The position numbers and the translations under genes were made by a program. A stretch of DNA of 64,000 bases. It comes from UBA830 sp038146925. GTDB taxonomy: Bacteria; Pseudomonadota; Alphaproteobacteria; MPNO01; UBA830. Positions 52,084-60,837 of the stretch are shown piece by piece. The notes beneath the pieces were generated by a model. It was given only the letters and a program-made list of their open reading frames with translations. It did no database searches and had not been told where the DNA came from. The stretch lies in assembly GCA_038146925.1 (NCBI GenBank), contig JAYQSP010000004.1, positions 186,001 through 250,000 of the forward strand, written 5' to 3'. Each line of letters starts with the position of its first letter. Position 1 is the stretch's first letter.

Positions 52084-52896
52084 TCAGACCGTGGATATAT
52101 CGGGCGCGTCGGCCGCCTTCATGCCGACGACGTGATAGCCGGAATCGACATGATGCGTTTCGCCGGTCACGCCGGTCGACAGGTCCGACAGCAGGTACAG
52201 ACCGGCGCCGCCGACTTCTTCGATGGTGACATTCCTTTTCAGCGGCGAATTGTATTCGTTCCATTTCAGGATATAGCGGAAATCGCCGATACCGGATGCC
52301 GCCAGCGTCTTGATCGGACCCGCCGAGATCGCGTTCACGCGGATGTTGTCGCGCCCCAGATCGACGGCCAGGTATTTAACGCTCGCCTCCAGCGCCGCCT
52401 TGGCGACTCCCATCACGTTGTAATGCGGCATCACGCGCTCGGCGCCGGCATAGGTCAGGGTCAGCAGGCTGCCGCCGTCCTTCATCATCGGTGCGGCGCG
52501 CTGGCAGATCGCGGTGAACGAATAGCACGAGATATTCATCGTCTTGGCGAAGTTTTCCGGCGACGTATCGACGTAGCGGCCCTTCAGCTCGTCCTTGTCG
52601 GAATAGGCGATGGCGTGGACCACGAAATCGAGCCCGCCCCATTCCTTTTCAAGCGTGGCGAAGACCGTATCGACGCTGGCCGTGTCGGTGACGTCGCAGG
52701 GCAGGACCAACTGCGAGCCGAGCGAATCGGCCAGCGGCCGGACGCGCTTTTCCAGCGCCTCGCCCTGGTAGGTGAAGGCGAGATCGGCGCCGTGCTCCGC
52801 CAGTGCCTTGCTGATACCCCAGGCGATGGAGCGGTCGTTCGCGACCCCCATGACCAAACCGCGTTTTCCGTGCATCAGGGCACCCGCGTCCGACAT
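52084..52896 (-). CDS. fabI: Enoyl-[acyl-carrier-protein] reductase (NADH)
   Basis: 270 residues of the SDR-like FabI type. The NADH-binding start is KRGLVMGVANDRSIAWGISKALAEHGAD (key G-V-A-N-D-R-S-I-A-W-G). The active site has the Tyr and Lys of Y-N-V-M-G-V-A-K, and GPIKTLAASGIGDF follows. It reduces trans-2-enoyl-ACP in the last step of fatty acid elongation. The strand and position next to aroC match the gene order in related bacteria. Confidence 0.96.
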   Translation of the reverse strand: MSDAGALMHGKRGLVMGVANDRSIAWGISKALAEHGADLAFTYQGEALEKRVRPLADSLGSQLVLPCDVTDTASVDTVFATLEKEWGGLDFVVHAIAYSDKDELKGRYVDTSPENFAKTMNISCYSFTAICQRAAPMMKDGGSLLTLTYAGAERVMPHYNVMGVAKAALEASVKYLAVDLGRDNIRVNAISAGPIKTLAASGIGDFRYILKWNEYNSPLKRNVTIEEVGGAGLYLLSDLSTGVTGETHHVDSGYHVVGMKAADAPDISTV

Positions 52897-53062
52897 CCCA
52901 ACCTCTCAATTTCAGTACGCGGATCCCGCAGACAGGGCGAGACCCGCAGATTGCATCCTACACAATCGGCCCGGTCGGTCAATTTCGCCGAAGCCTCGGA
53001 AACCGGGCGTTTCGGCCCGAAGGACGAGCGGGCAGGCGCGATTCTGCGGAAAAGGACCCCGA

Positions 53063-53539
53063 TCAGTTCCGGATTACCCAGGTGCCGTCCGGCTGACGGC
53101 AAGCGGTGCCCCAGGCTTCCTCGGTTTTGCCGTCGACCGTCACGGTCTGCCGGTATTCGCGGCAGTTCTGTCCGGCGGCCGTCTGATAGGTCTTGGTCGG
53201 CGTCACCGTGCCTCGGTTGCCGCTGTCGGGGTTGGACCAGCTTGCGGTCTGCCCCGTCTGATTGTTCTCCAGCGAGGTCTGCGCGGTGCTTTGCATCTGT
53301 TTCTTGTCGGCGTCATCCAGTGCTTTGCCGGTTGCATTGCCGGCCCAGGCGCCGGCCAGCACGCCGAGTGTCGTGGCGATGATTTTTCCGGTGCCGCTCC
53401 CGAACTGCGCGCCGACCAGCCCGCCGACGGCGGCGCCGATCAACGTACCGCCGGTTTCCTTGGGTCCGTGGCCTTCGCAGCCGGCGACTGCCAAAGCCGC
53501 GACGATGGCGACGGGTGCAAGTATCTTCGTATTCATCAT
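53063..53539 (-). CDS. Glycine-zipper outer-membrane lipoprotein (17 kDa surface antigen type)
   Basis: 158 residues from the ATG at 53539 (a second ATG follows directly). The signal peptide ends in the lipobox LAVAGC, so it is a lipoprotein. Residues 30-75 form a glycine-zipper (GGTLIGAAVGGLVGAQFGSG and GVLAGAWAGNATGKALDD), and the C-terminal half has the CREYRQTVTVDGKTEEAWGTACR domain of the Rickettsia 17 kDa antigen/RT0821 family. It is a probable envelope-structure protein. The ribosome site is GGGAAGGG. Confidence 0.9.
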   Translation of the reverse strand: MMNTKILAPVAIVAALAVAGCEGHGPKETGGTLIGAAVGGLVGAQFGSGTGKIIATTLGVLAGAWAGNATGKALDDADKKQMQSTAQTSLENNQTGQTASWSNPDSGNRGTVTPTKTYQTAAGQNCREYRQTVTVDGKTEEAWGTACRQPDGTWVIRN

Positions 53540-53750
53540 GGTAACGCCCTTCCCTTTCTTTCGATGCAACCCCATTTACTTCTACGGATTGCGCCGGACG
53601 ATGTCAGCCGGTATTCAACGGCCATGTATATCTCTCCCCTGAAGATGGGGAGTCTGCCGGACGCTTTGCAAGGGTGCCGGTCAATTTTGGCCGAAATGTG
53701 GCAAGGTGGGGCGAGCGGAACTCAATCTGCGTAACTTTCAGGACGAGACC

Positions 53751-54344
53751 ATGGCACGCGCCGACGAAAACGATCCGATAGAGCTTTTTCAGTCCTGGCT
53801 GGAAGAAGCGCACGACACGGAACCGAACGATCCGACCGCCATGACGCTGGCGACCGTCGATACGGACGGCATCCCCTCCGCGCGGATGGTGCTGCTGAAA
53901 GGCGCAGACGAGCGGGGCTTCGTTTTCTATACCAATACCGAAAGCCGTAAGGGCGTCGAGCTGGATGCCACCGGGCAGGCGGCGCTGGTGTTTCACTGGA
54001 AATCCCTGCGCCGCCAGGTTCGCGTTGTCGGTGCGGCGATGCGCGTCGACGATGCCGAGGCCGATGCCTATTTCGCGTCCCGCGCACGGGGCAGCCAGAT
54101 CGGCGCCTGGGCGTCGGACCAGTCGCGACCGCTCGACGGCCGGTTCGAGCTGGAAAAGCGCGTCGCGAAATTCGCCGCCAGGTTCGGCACCGGCAAGGTG
54201 CCGCGCCCGCCGCACTGGACCGGCTATCGCATCGTTCCCCGCGAAATGGAGTTTTGGCAGGATAAGCCGTTCCGCCTGCATGAACGGGTCGTGTATACGC
54301 GGGCGGACGGCGGCGCCTGGGAGACGGGGCGGATCTTTCCGTAG
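53751..54344 (+). CDS. pdxH: Pyridoxamine/pyridoxine 5'-phosphate oxidase
   Basis: 197 residues from the ATG at 53751, preceded by AGGACGAG. FMN-binding and substrate residues are in SARMVLLKGADERGFVFYTNTESRKG near residues 43-68, and the C-terminal signature is EFWQDKPFRLHERVVY. It makes PLP, which the hemA product and two aminotransferases in this window require. It is divergent from the glycine-zipper lipoprotein gene. Confidence 0.96.
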   Translation: MARADENDPIELFQSWLEEAHDTEPNDPTAMTLATVDTDGIPSARMVLLKGADERGFVFYTNTESRKGVELDATGQAALVFHWKSLRRQVRVVGAAMRVDDAEADAYFASRARGSQIGAWASDQSRPLDGRFELEKRVAKFAARFGTGKVPRPPHWTGYRIVPREMEFWQDKPFRLHERVVYTRADGGAWETGRIFP

Positions 54345-54360
54345 GGGGCCGGTCACTCCA

Positions 54361-54416
54361 CTCCCCTTTCATCCCCGCGCCGGCGGCGGGCTCCCGCCTG
54401 CGCGGGAATGACGGGA
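54361..54416. repeat. Dispersed palindromic element (CATCCCCGCG...CGCGGGAATGACGG type)
   Basis: Arms CATCCCCGCG and CGCGGGAATG with a GC-rich inner stem (GGCGGGCTCCCGCC) follow the pdxH stop. It resembles the element at 9698-9727 in its TCATCC/GGATGAC or GAATGAC ends and can also serve as the pdxH terminator. Confidence 0.55.
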
Positions 54417-54864
54417 GGGCCGGGTTTTTTCTTTCACAAAACCCGGCCCAGATGTTCGCAAATTGTTCTTTTTCGTGATACCGTGTTTTCGGATGGCGAT
54501 CTGGACCTGGAAAGGAGGTTCCGGGCGCGGTACTCGGCGGCAGGCTGCATGATTTCGCGCGGGCGTATTCGCTGGCGCTTTGACAGCAAACGAAAGCTAA
54601 CGCTTCCCGGAATACCATGCGCCGGAGCGTCCTGTGCATGGGGTTGTTTTAAGGGTTCTGGAAAACGCGTCCCCGATGTTCGGGTGCATGGGGTTGAACC
54701 GAGGGTTTTAACGGCGCGCAGAGCGCGCAGATTTCGATCAATCGGCGGGCCGGTCGCAAACGAAGCTTGAAGCCGCGGCCAAAACCCCGCATTCTCGGCT
54801 TCACAACAACTGGCGGTCCGACAAGGCGGGCATCCGACGCGCCGACGCCGCCCGGGAGGAAAGA
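54417..54864. other. Gene-free leader of the universal stress gene
   Basis: No supportable gene in about 450 bases. A 13-base direct repeat, GTGCATGGGGTTG, occurs at 54634-54646 and 54684-54696. An isolated AAAGGAGGTTCC at 54519-54530 resembles a ribosome site but leads to no sensible frame. The ribosome site for the next gene is GGGAGGAAAG. Confidence 0.4.
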
Positions 54865-55731
54865 ATGAGTTTCAAGACAATACTGGTTCCCGTCAGTTCG
54901 CCGGAAGCGAGCAGGTCGACGCTGGACACCGCGCTGCTGGTCGCGAAACGCTGGCAATCGCATCTGGAGGTGCTGCACGTCCGCGCCGATCCGCGCGGCC
55001 TCGTGCCGTATACGGGCGAGGGCATGGACGGCTCCATGATCGAGGAAATCATGGACGTGACGGAGCGCGAAGGCGCCGAACGGGCCGTCCAGACGAAACA
55101 GATGTTCGACGCCTTTTGCGCGGAACACAGTCTGAAGGTGTCCGACACACCGTCGCCCGATGCCGGCGTGACCGTATCGTGGCGGGAAGAATCAGGGCGC
55201 GAGGACGAGGTCGTGGCGCTGCAGGGCCGGCTTTACGACCTGATCGTCGTCGGGCGTCCGATGGCGGATGCGCCGTTGCCGTCGCCGATCACGCTGGAGG
55301 CTGCGCTGCACGATACCGGCCGGCCCATCCTGGTCGCGCCGCCGGTGGCGCCGTCGGATACCGGCGGGCACATCGCCATCGCCTGGGAGGCCAGCCCCGA
55401 AGCGGCCCGCACGATCGCGGTGTCGATCCAGGCGCTGGTCGAAGCCGAGAAGGTGACGATCCTGGCGCCGAAGCTGTCGCAGCCCCTGCCGCTGGAACCG
55501 TCGGATCTGGTCGGCCGGCTGATCTGGCACGGCGTGTCGGCGGAGATCCACGAGTTCGACGCGCATCATGGCGACCTGGGGGCCGCGTTTCTGAAGCAGG
55601 CGACCGAAGTCGGCGCCGACATGCTGGTCAAGGGCGCCTATTCGCAAAGCAGGCTGCGCCAGATGGTGCTGGGCGGGCGGACGCGGCACATCCTGAACCA
55701 CACGACCGTCCCGGCGCTGCTGGCGAAATAG
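54865..55731 (+). CDS. Universal stress protein (tandem UspA domains)
   Basis: 288 residues forming two UspA folds. The first begins FKTILVPVSSPEASRSTLDTALLVAKR, and the second follows GGHIAIAWEASPEAARTI near residue 165. The last domain has the ATP-loop-like GAYSQSRLRQMVLGGRTRHILNHTTVPAL, a variant of G-x2-G-x9-G-S. It is a cytoplasmic stress-response protein and may be co-transcribed with the SDR gene 21 bases downstream. Confidence 0.92.
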   Translation: MSFKTILVPVSSPEASRSTLDTALLVAKRWQSHLEVLHVRADPRGLVPYTGEGMDGSMIEEIMDVTEREGAERAVQTKQMFDAFCAEHSLKVSDTPSPDAGVTVSWREESGREDEVVALQGRLYDLIVVGRPMADAPLPSPITLEAALHDTGRPILVAPPVAPSDTGGHIAIAWEASPEAARTIAVSIQALVEAEKVTILAPKLSQPLPLEPSDLVGRLIWHGVSAEIHEFDAHHGDLGAAFLKQATEVGADMLVKGAYSQSRLRQMVLGGRTRHILNHTTVPALLAK

Positions 55732-55752
55732 CGGAACAGACGACGGCCCCGG

Positions 55753-56493
55753 ATGACCGACGAGCCCCGCACTCTGATCCTGACCGGCGCAAGCCGGGGC
55801 ATCGGTCATGCCACGGTGCGGCGGTTCAGCGAGGCCGGCTGGCGGATCATCACCTGTTCGCGCGACGACGTGCCGGAGGCGTGTCAGTACGATCCCAACT
55901 GGGCGCACCACATTCCGACCGATCTGGGGGATGCCGGCGATCTGGCGGCGTTTATCGCCGAGGCCAACGACTATCTCGGCAAGGGCGGGCTGGCGGCCCT
56001 GGTGAACAACGCCGCCGTGTCGCCCAAGACGCCCTACAAGGAACGCCTGGGCTGTCTGAACGGCGACGAGGAGGCCTGGCGCGAGGTGTTCGAGCTGAAT
56101 TTCTTCGTGCCGCTGAAACTGTGCCGCGGCTTCGCCGCCGCGCTTCACCGGGGGCAGGGGGCTGTGGTCAACATCACCTCGATCGCCGGTCATCAGGCGC
56201 ACCCGTTCGCGGGGTCCGCGTATTCGGTGTCAAAGGCGGCGCTGTCGTCGCTGACCCGCGAACTGGCGGTCGAGTTCGCCGAGCTGGACGTGCGGGTCAA
56301 TGCCGTGGCGCCCGGCGAGATCGAGACCGAGATGATCGGGCCGGAATACGAATCCCTGATCCCGCGAATTCCGCTCAACCGGATGGGAACGGCGGCGGAA
56401 GTCGCCGGCACTGTGTTCCAGCTGTGCAGCCCCGATTTCGGCTATGTCACGGGGACGGAGATTTTCGTGACCGGCGGCCAGCACCTGCTCTGA
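55753..56493 (+). CDS. Short-chain dehydrogenase/reductase
   Basis: 246 residues, classical SDR. The cofactor motif is TGASRGIGHATV near residue 10, NNAAV near 94, the catalytic Ser in NITSIAG and Tyr/Lys in AYSVSKAAL. The C-terminus has VTGTEIFVTGGQHLL. An Arg-rich position after the glycine motif (SRDD) suggests NADP preference, which is an inference. Substrate unknown. It converges with the pirin gene with 12 bases between stops. Confidence 0.93.
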   Translation: MTDEPRTLILTGASRGIGHATVRRFSEAGWRIITCSRDDVPEACQYDPNWAHHIPTDLGDAGDLAAFIAEANDYLGKGGLAALVNNAAVSPKTPYKERLGCLNGDEEAWREVFELNFFVPLKLCRGFAAALHRGQGAVVNITSIAGHQAHPFAGSAYSVSKAALSSLTRELAVEFAELDVRVNAVAPGEIETEMIGPEYESLIPRIPLNRMGTAAEVAGTVFQLCSPDFGYVTGTEIFVTGGQHLL

Positions 56494-56505
56494 CCGCGGG
56501 TCGGA

Positions 56506-57390
56506 TCAGTCGTCCGGCAGCGGGATGAATTCTTCCTCGTCGCCGGGCACGACGGGAAAACCGCCGTCTTTCCAGCGGAGCTTGGCCGCTTCGAGGCGGT
56601 CCTTGTCGCTGGATACGAAGTTCCACCAGATGGTGCGACTGCCTGCCAGCGGCGCGCCGCCGAGCTGCATGAAACGGGTCGCGGCCGTGGCGCGGATATC
56701 CGGTGCGGCGCCCTCGGCAAAGACGGCCATCCGGTTGGGGGCAATGGTTTCACCGTCGACAGAAAGCTCGCCGGTTACGACATAGATCGCGCGCTCGGCG
56801 TGGTCGTCCGGCAGGTCGATGGCCGCGCCCTGCGGGGCTTCGCCGTGGAGATAGAAAATGGGAGAGAACGTCCTGACCTCGGCGACGTTGTGGCCGAATG
56901 CCGAGCCGACGATCAGGCGGTACTGCACGCCGCCCCGCTCGAAGTCCGGCAGCGCGTCTGCCGGCACGTGGTCGAAACGCGGTTCGGTTTCCTCGTCTCC
57001 GGCGGGCAGCCCGATCCAGGTCTGGATGCCTTCCATCGGCACCTCGCGACCGAGATCGTGGTCCGCCGTGCGTTCGGAATGGACGACGCCCCTGCCCGCC
57101 ACCATCCAGTTGACGGCGCCGGGCTCGATGGATTGTTCGGTGCCCAGGCTGTCGCGGTGCAGGATGGCGCCGTCGAACAGATAGGTGACGGTCGCCAGCC
57201 CGATATGCGGGTGCGGGCGCACGCTGACGCCCTTGCCGGGGCCAAAGACCACGGGGCCCATGTGATCGAAGAAGACGAAGGGGCCGACCTCGCGGCGTTT
57301 CGCGAAGGGCAGGACGCGCCGGACCTCGAAGTCGCCGAGATCGGTGACCCGGGGGTCGATGACAGTGTCGATGGCGCCTTTGGGATGCAT
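56506..57390 (-). CDS. Pirin-family bicupin protein
   Basis: 294 residues. The N-terminal cupin has the metal site VRPHPHIGLATVTYLFDGAILHRDSLG (two His and a downstream His/Glu) and WMVAGRGVVHSER. The second cupin ends in QLGGAPLAGSRTIWWNFVSS. Pirins act as quercetinase-like dioxygenases or redox regulators. It lies 12 bases downstream of the PadR-like gene on the same strand, so the two are likely co-transcribed. Confidence 0.94.
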   Translation of the reverse strand: MHPKGAIDTVIDPRVTDLGDFEVRRVLPFAKRREVGPFVFFDHMGPVVFGPGKGVSVRPHPHIGLATVTYLFDGAILHRDSLGTEQSIEPGAVNWMVAGRGVVHSERTADHDLGREVPMEGIQTWIGLPAGDEETEPRFDHVPADALPDFERGGVQYRLIVGSAFGHNVAEVRTFSPIFYLHGEAPQGAAIDLPDDHAERAIYVVTGELSVDGETIAPNRMAVFAEGAAPDIRATAATRFMQLGGAPLAGSRTIWWNFVSSDKDRLEAAKLRWKDGGFPVVPGDEEEFIPLPDD

Positions 57391-57402
57391 TGCGGCAGAA
57401 AA

Positions 57403-57930
57403 TCAGACCCGGTCGCGCAGCGCCCGAAGCCAGGTCAGCCGGTTTTCGACCAGATCGATGTCGTGGGCCAGCCAGTCCTGGAAGAAGTGTTCGTCCGCCC
57501 CGGGGTCGTGCATATCGCTCAGCCGGGCGAGTTCCAGCTCGCAGGCGTCGATGAGCAGATCGACCTGGTCGCGGCGTTCGCCGGCGTCGAGCAGCGGCAG
57601 AAAACGCATCTTCAGGGCGATGACCAGTTTGGACATATCGGTCAGCGGCGGCCGCACCGTGGCCTTGAGCAGGGTCAGCAGCTCCTCGCGGCCTTCGTCG
57701 GTCAGTGTCAGGACGGCGTTGGAATCGTCGCCATTGGCATGCACCAGGCCTTCGTAGCGCAGCAGTTCGATGGACGGTCCCGTCAGTTCAAGCGACGGGC
57801 CGACGATGCGGCCTACGAACTGGCGCACCGCATTGGCGAGATCGGCATAAACCATGGGCGCTTCGGACAGGATGCCGAGGGCGGCCAGTCTGACGGTCTC
57901 TTTCGGCAGCAGCGAATTGTCGCTGAACAT
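57403..57930 (-). CDS. PadR-like transcriptional regulator
   Basis: 175 residues. The N-terminal winged helix (ETVRLAALGILSEAPMVYADLANAVRQF, then LELLRYEGLV and LTLTDEGREELLTLL) and a C-terminal helical part (RRDQVDLLIDACELELARL) follow the PadR plan of a DNA-binding head and a four-helix-like dimerisation tail. It precedes the pirin gene on the same strand and may regulate it. The 21-base inverted repeat just upstream could be its operator. Confidence 0.75.
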   Translation of the reverse strand: MFSDNSLLPKETVRLAALGILSEAPMVYADLANAVRQFVGRIVGPSLELTGPSIELLRYEGLVHANGDDSNAVLTLTDEGREELLTLLKATVRPPLTDMSKLVIALKMRFLPLLDAGERRDQVDLLIDACELELARLSDMHDPGADEHFFQDWLAHDIDLVENRLTWLRALRDRV

Positions 57931-57950
57931 ATCCGTGCCCTTTCATACGC

Positions 57951-57971
57951 AAAGCGTGCAACCCACGCTTT
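57951..57971. promoter_or_regulatory. Inverted repeat between hemA and the PadR-like gene
   Basis: AAAGCGTG-CAACC-CACGCTTT is a perfect 8-bp inverted repeat with a 5-base loop. It is 11 bases past the hemA stop and 21 bases upstream of the PadR-like start, so it may be the hemA terminator or an autoregulatory operator. Confidence 0.5.
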
Positions 57972-57982
57972 TCAGTTACGTA

Positions 57983-59194
57983 TTATGCGGCGGCCCGGAT
58001 TGCAAGGCGAGCCCATATTTCCTGCAAAGAGTTAACCAAATGGGCCATATCGTCGTCGGAATGCAGCGGGCCGGGCGTCAAACGCAGCCGTTCCGTGCCT
58101 TTCGGCACGGTCGGATAGTTAATCGGCTGCACGTAGATGTGATGCCGGTCCATCAGTTCGTCGGTCACCTGTTTGCACAGAACCGGGTCGCCGACCAGTA
58201 CCGGCACGATATGCGATTCCGATTCCATAACCGGCAGATCGGCCTCGCGCAGCAACCGTTTTAGCGTGGCCGCCCGTTCCTGCTGCTGTTCGCGTTCGAC
58301 GCTGCTGGTCTTGAGATGACGGACGCTCGCCAGCGCCCCGGCGGCAACGGCCGGCGGCAGGGCAGTGGTGAAGATGAAACCCGACGCGTAGGAGCGGACG
58401 AAGTCGATCATCGCGGCGGACCCCGCGATATAACCGCCGATGACGCCGAAAGCCTTGGCCAGCGTGCCCTGGATCACGGTAACCCGGTCCATCGCGCCGT
58501 CGCGTTCCGCGACGCCGGCGCCGCGCGGCCCGTACATGCCGACCGCGTGCACTTCGTCGAGATAGGTCATGGCGTTGTACTTGTCGGCGAGATCGCAAAT
58601 GGCGTTGATCGGCGAGATGTCGCCGTCCATGGAATAGACGGATTCGAACACGATCACCTTGGGCCGCTCGATGTCGATCGCCTCCAGCTTGGCCTCCAGG
58701 TCGTCGAGATCGTTATGCGCGAAAACGACTTTTTCGGTCATGCTGTGGCGGATGCCGGCGATCATCGAGGCGTGGTTGTCGGCGTCCGAGACCAGTACGC
58801 AGTCGGGAATCTGGGCGCCGATGGTCGACAGCGCCGCCTCGTTCGCGACATAACCGGACGTGAAGACAAGCGCCGCTTCCGTGCCGTGGAGATCGGCGAG
58901 TTCTTCTTCCAGCAGTACGTGATAATGGGTCGTGCCTGAAATGTTGCGCGTGCCGCCGGCGCCCGCGCCGACCTTGTCGATTGCTTCTTTCATGGCGGCG
59001 CAAACGATCTCGTTCTGTCCCATACCGAGATAGTCGTTCGAGCACCACACGGTCACCTCTTCGATTCCGTTGGCGGTATGGCTCGTCGCCTTCGGAAAGT
59101 CTCCGACCTGCCGTTCCAGATCGGCAAAAACCCGATAGCGACCCTCGCCTTTCAGGTCGGAAATCCGGTCGGAAAAAAACTGTTCGTAGTTCAT
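57983..59194 (-). CDS. hemA: 5-aminolevulinate synthase
   Basis: 403 residues from the ATG at 59194 (MNYEQFFSDRI); the longer frame to 59227 lacks a ribosome site. It is a PLP-dependent class II enzyme with the cofactor Lys in QGTLAKAFGVIGGY near residue 245, NDYLGMGQN near 62, and YLDEVHAVGMYGPRGAGVAERD. It condenses glycine and succinyl-CoA, the C4 route to heme that is diagnostic for alphaproteobacteria. A 14-bp palindrome lies upstream. Confidence 0.97.
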   Translation of the reverse strand: MNYEQFFSDRISDLKGEGRYRVFADLERQVGDFPKATSHTANGIEEVTVWCSNDYLGMGQNEIVCAAMKEAIDKVGAGAGGTRNISGTTHYHVLLEEELADLHGTEAALVFTSGYVANEAALSTIGAQIPDCVLVSDADNHASMIAGIRHSMTEKVVFAHNDLDDLEAKLEAIDIERPKVIVFESVYSMDGDISPINAICDLADKYNAMTYLDEVHAVGMYGPRGAGVAERDGAMDRVTVIQGTLAKAFGVIGGYIAGSAAMIDFVRSYASGFIFTTALPPAVAAGALASVRHLKTSSVEREQQQERAATLKRLLREADLPVMESESHIVPVLVGDPVLCKQVTDELMDRHHIYVQPINYPTVPKGTERLRLTPGPLHSDDDMAHLVNSLQEIWARLAIRAAA

Positions 59195-59232
59195 AGACGG
59201 CCCTCTCTGCAGGACTTGGATCGGCAACCCGA

Positions 59233-59246
59233 TTTCGTTAACGAAA
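59233..59246. promoter_or_regulatory. Palindrome in the hemA upstream region
   Basis: TTTCGTTAACGAAA is a perfect 14-bp palindrome, 39 bases before the hemA ATG, in an AT-rich stretch likely to hold the promoter. A transcription-factor site is possible; the factor is unknown. Confidence 0.45.
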
Positions 59247-59368
59247 ATTCACCTGAGATGGTTAAACAATAGTAAAGGACGGCCCGAATGCAAACACGCG
59301 AACGGCGAGGATCATCCCCAATATCGCGTATTGAGCCGAAATGTCGCGGGTTTGGAGCGGAATCGGGA

Positions 59369-60802
59369 TCAATTTCCGGCGAAAACCCCTGTGGCGGCCG
59401 CGTCGGCCGTTTCCGCGAGCGCATCGGCAAACCTGTCGAACATGTCGTTGACCTCCGAGTCCGAAATCACCGGGGGCGGCGAGAACGCTACCCGGTCGCC
59501 CATAGCACGGAGGATCAGCCCCCTTTTCTGCGCCCGGCCGACCAGCCAGGGGCCGACGGCCGCCGCAGGGTCGAACGGCGTTTTCGTGTCCTTGTCGGCG
59601 ACGATTTCCACCGCGCCGACCAGCCCCAGCCCCATGGTTTCGCCTATCAGCGGATGATCGGCAAAGCCATACAGGCGCGCTAGGAACGTTCCGCTGCGTT
59701 CCTTCACGCGGCCGATAAGGTCAATTTCTTCGTAGATCTTCAGCGTCTCCACGGCAACTGCGGCCGGGACCGGGTGTCCGGAATAAGTGAATCCGTGGCC
59801 AAAAACGCCGACCTCCGCGGTCTTCGGCGCGATGGCGTCGAACACGCGGTCGTTTACCATCACCGCGGAAATGGGCAGGTATCCGGAGGTCAGCGCCTTG
59901 GCGCAGGTCAGGATATCCGGCTTGAGACCGAGGGTCTGGCTGCCCCACATCTCGCCGGTGCGCCCGAACCCGCAGATCACCTCGTCGGCGACGAACAGGA
60001 CGTCGTGCTTCTTCAGTACCGCCTGGATTTTCTCGAAATAGGTCGCCGGCGGTACGATGACGCCGCCCGCGCCCATGACGGGTTCCGCGAAAAATGCGGC
60101 GACGGTGTCCGGCCCTTCCTCTTCGATCAGCCGGTTCAGGTTATCCGCGCAGCGGGTCGCGAAGCCTTCCTCGGTCTCGCCGTCTTCGCCGTAGCGGTAG
60201 AAATGCGGCATGTCGGTGTGCAGGAACCCGTCCAATGGCAGGTCGAAGGCGGCATGATTGACGGGCACGCCGGTGATGCTGGCCGCCGCGATCGTCACGC
60301 CGTGATACGCCTTGAAGCGGCTGATGATTTTCTTCTTCTGCGGCCGGCCCAGCGCATTGTTGAGGTACCAGATCATTTTCACCGCCGTGTCGGCGGCTTC
60401 CGATCCGGAGTTGCAGAAAAAGACTTTCGCCATCGGTACCGGCGCCAGCGCCAGCAGGCGTTCGGCAAGTTCGATCTGCGGCGGGTGACTTTTCTGGCTG
60501 AAGCCATGATAGAAAGGCAGTTCGCGCATCTGCCGGGCGGCAGCCTCCGCCAGGCGATCCTCGCCGAAGCCGAGCGACGCACACCACAGCCCCGACATCC
60601 CTTCGAGGTATTTCTCGCCGTCTTCGTCCCAGACATAGACGCCATCGCCCCGGGTGACGACCAGCGGGCCGTCTTCCCGGTTGGCAATGGCGTTGGTGTA
60701 AGGATGGAAAACCGCATCGGCGTCGCGGCGGCTCAGCGAATTCGCGCCGGCCGGGGCGGTGCCGCCGGATATTCCGTCTGGTTTTCCGTCGGGGGCATTC
60801 AT
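59369..60802 (-). CDS. Class III omega-aminotransferase
   Basis: 477 residues, intact. The cofactor region is NSGSEAADTAVKMIWY near residue 131, the aspartate in DEVICGFGRTGEMWG, and the PLP Lys in CAKALTSGYLPIS near residue 307. The ribosome site GGAGAT precedes the ATG. Family members transfer amino groups between beta-alanine, taurine, putrescine or aromatic amines and pyruvate. It is the intact counterpart of the interrupted gene at 34924-36321 and has clearly diverged from it. Confidence 0.94.
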   Translation of the reverse strand: MNAPDGKPDGISGGTAPAGANSLSRRDADAVFHPYTNAIANREDGPLVVTRGDGVYVWDEDGEKYLEGMSGLWCASLGFGEDRLAEAAARQMRELPFYHGFSQKSHPPQIELAERLLALAPVPMAKVFFCNSGSEAADTAVKMIWYLNNALGRPQKKKIISRFKAYHGVTIAAASITGVPVNHAAFDLPLDGFLHTDMPHFYRYGEDGETEEGFATRCADNLNRLIEEEGPDTVAAFFAEPVMGAGGVIVPPATYFEKIQAVLKKHDVLFVADEVICGFGRTGEMWGSQTLGLKPDILTCAKALTSGYLPISAVMVNDRVFDAIAPKTAEVGVFGHGFTYSGHPVPAAVAVETLKIYEEIDLIGRVKERSGTFLARLYGFADHPLIGETMGLGLVGAVEIVADKDTKTPFDPAAAVGPWLVGRAQKRGLILRAMGDRVAFSPPPVISDSEVNDMFDRFADALAETADAAATGVFAGN

Positions 60803-60837
60803 GGCGGATCTCCGTCAGCGGCAATCCGGAGAGTATA

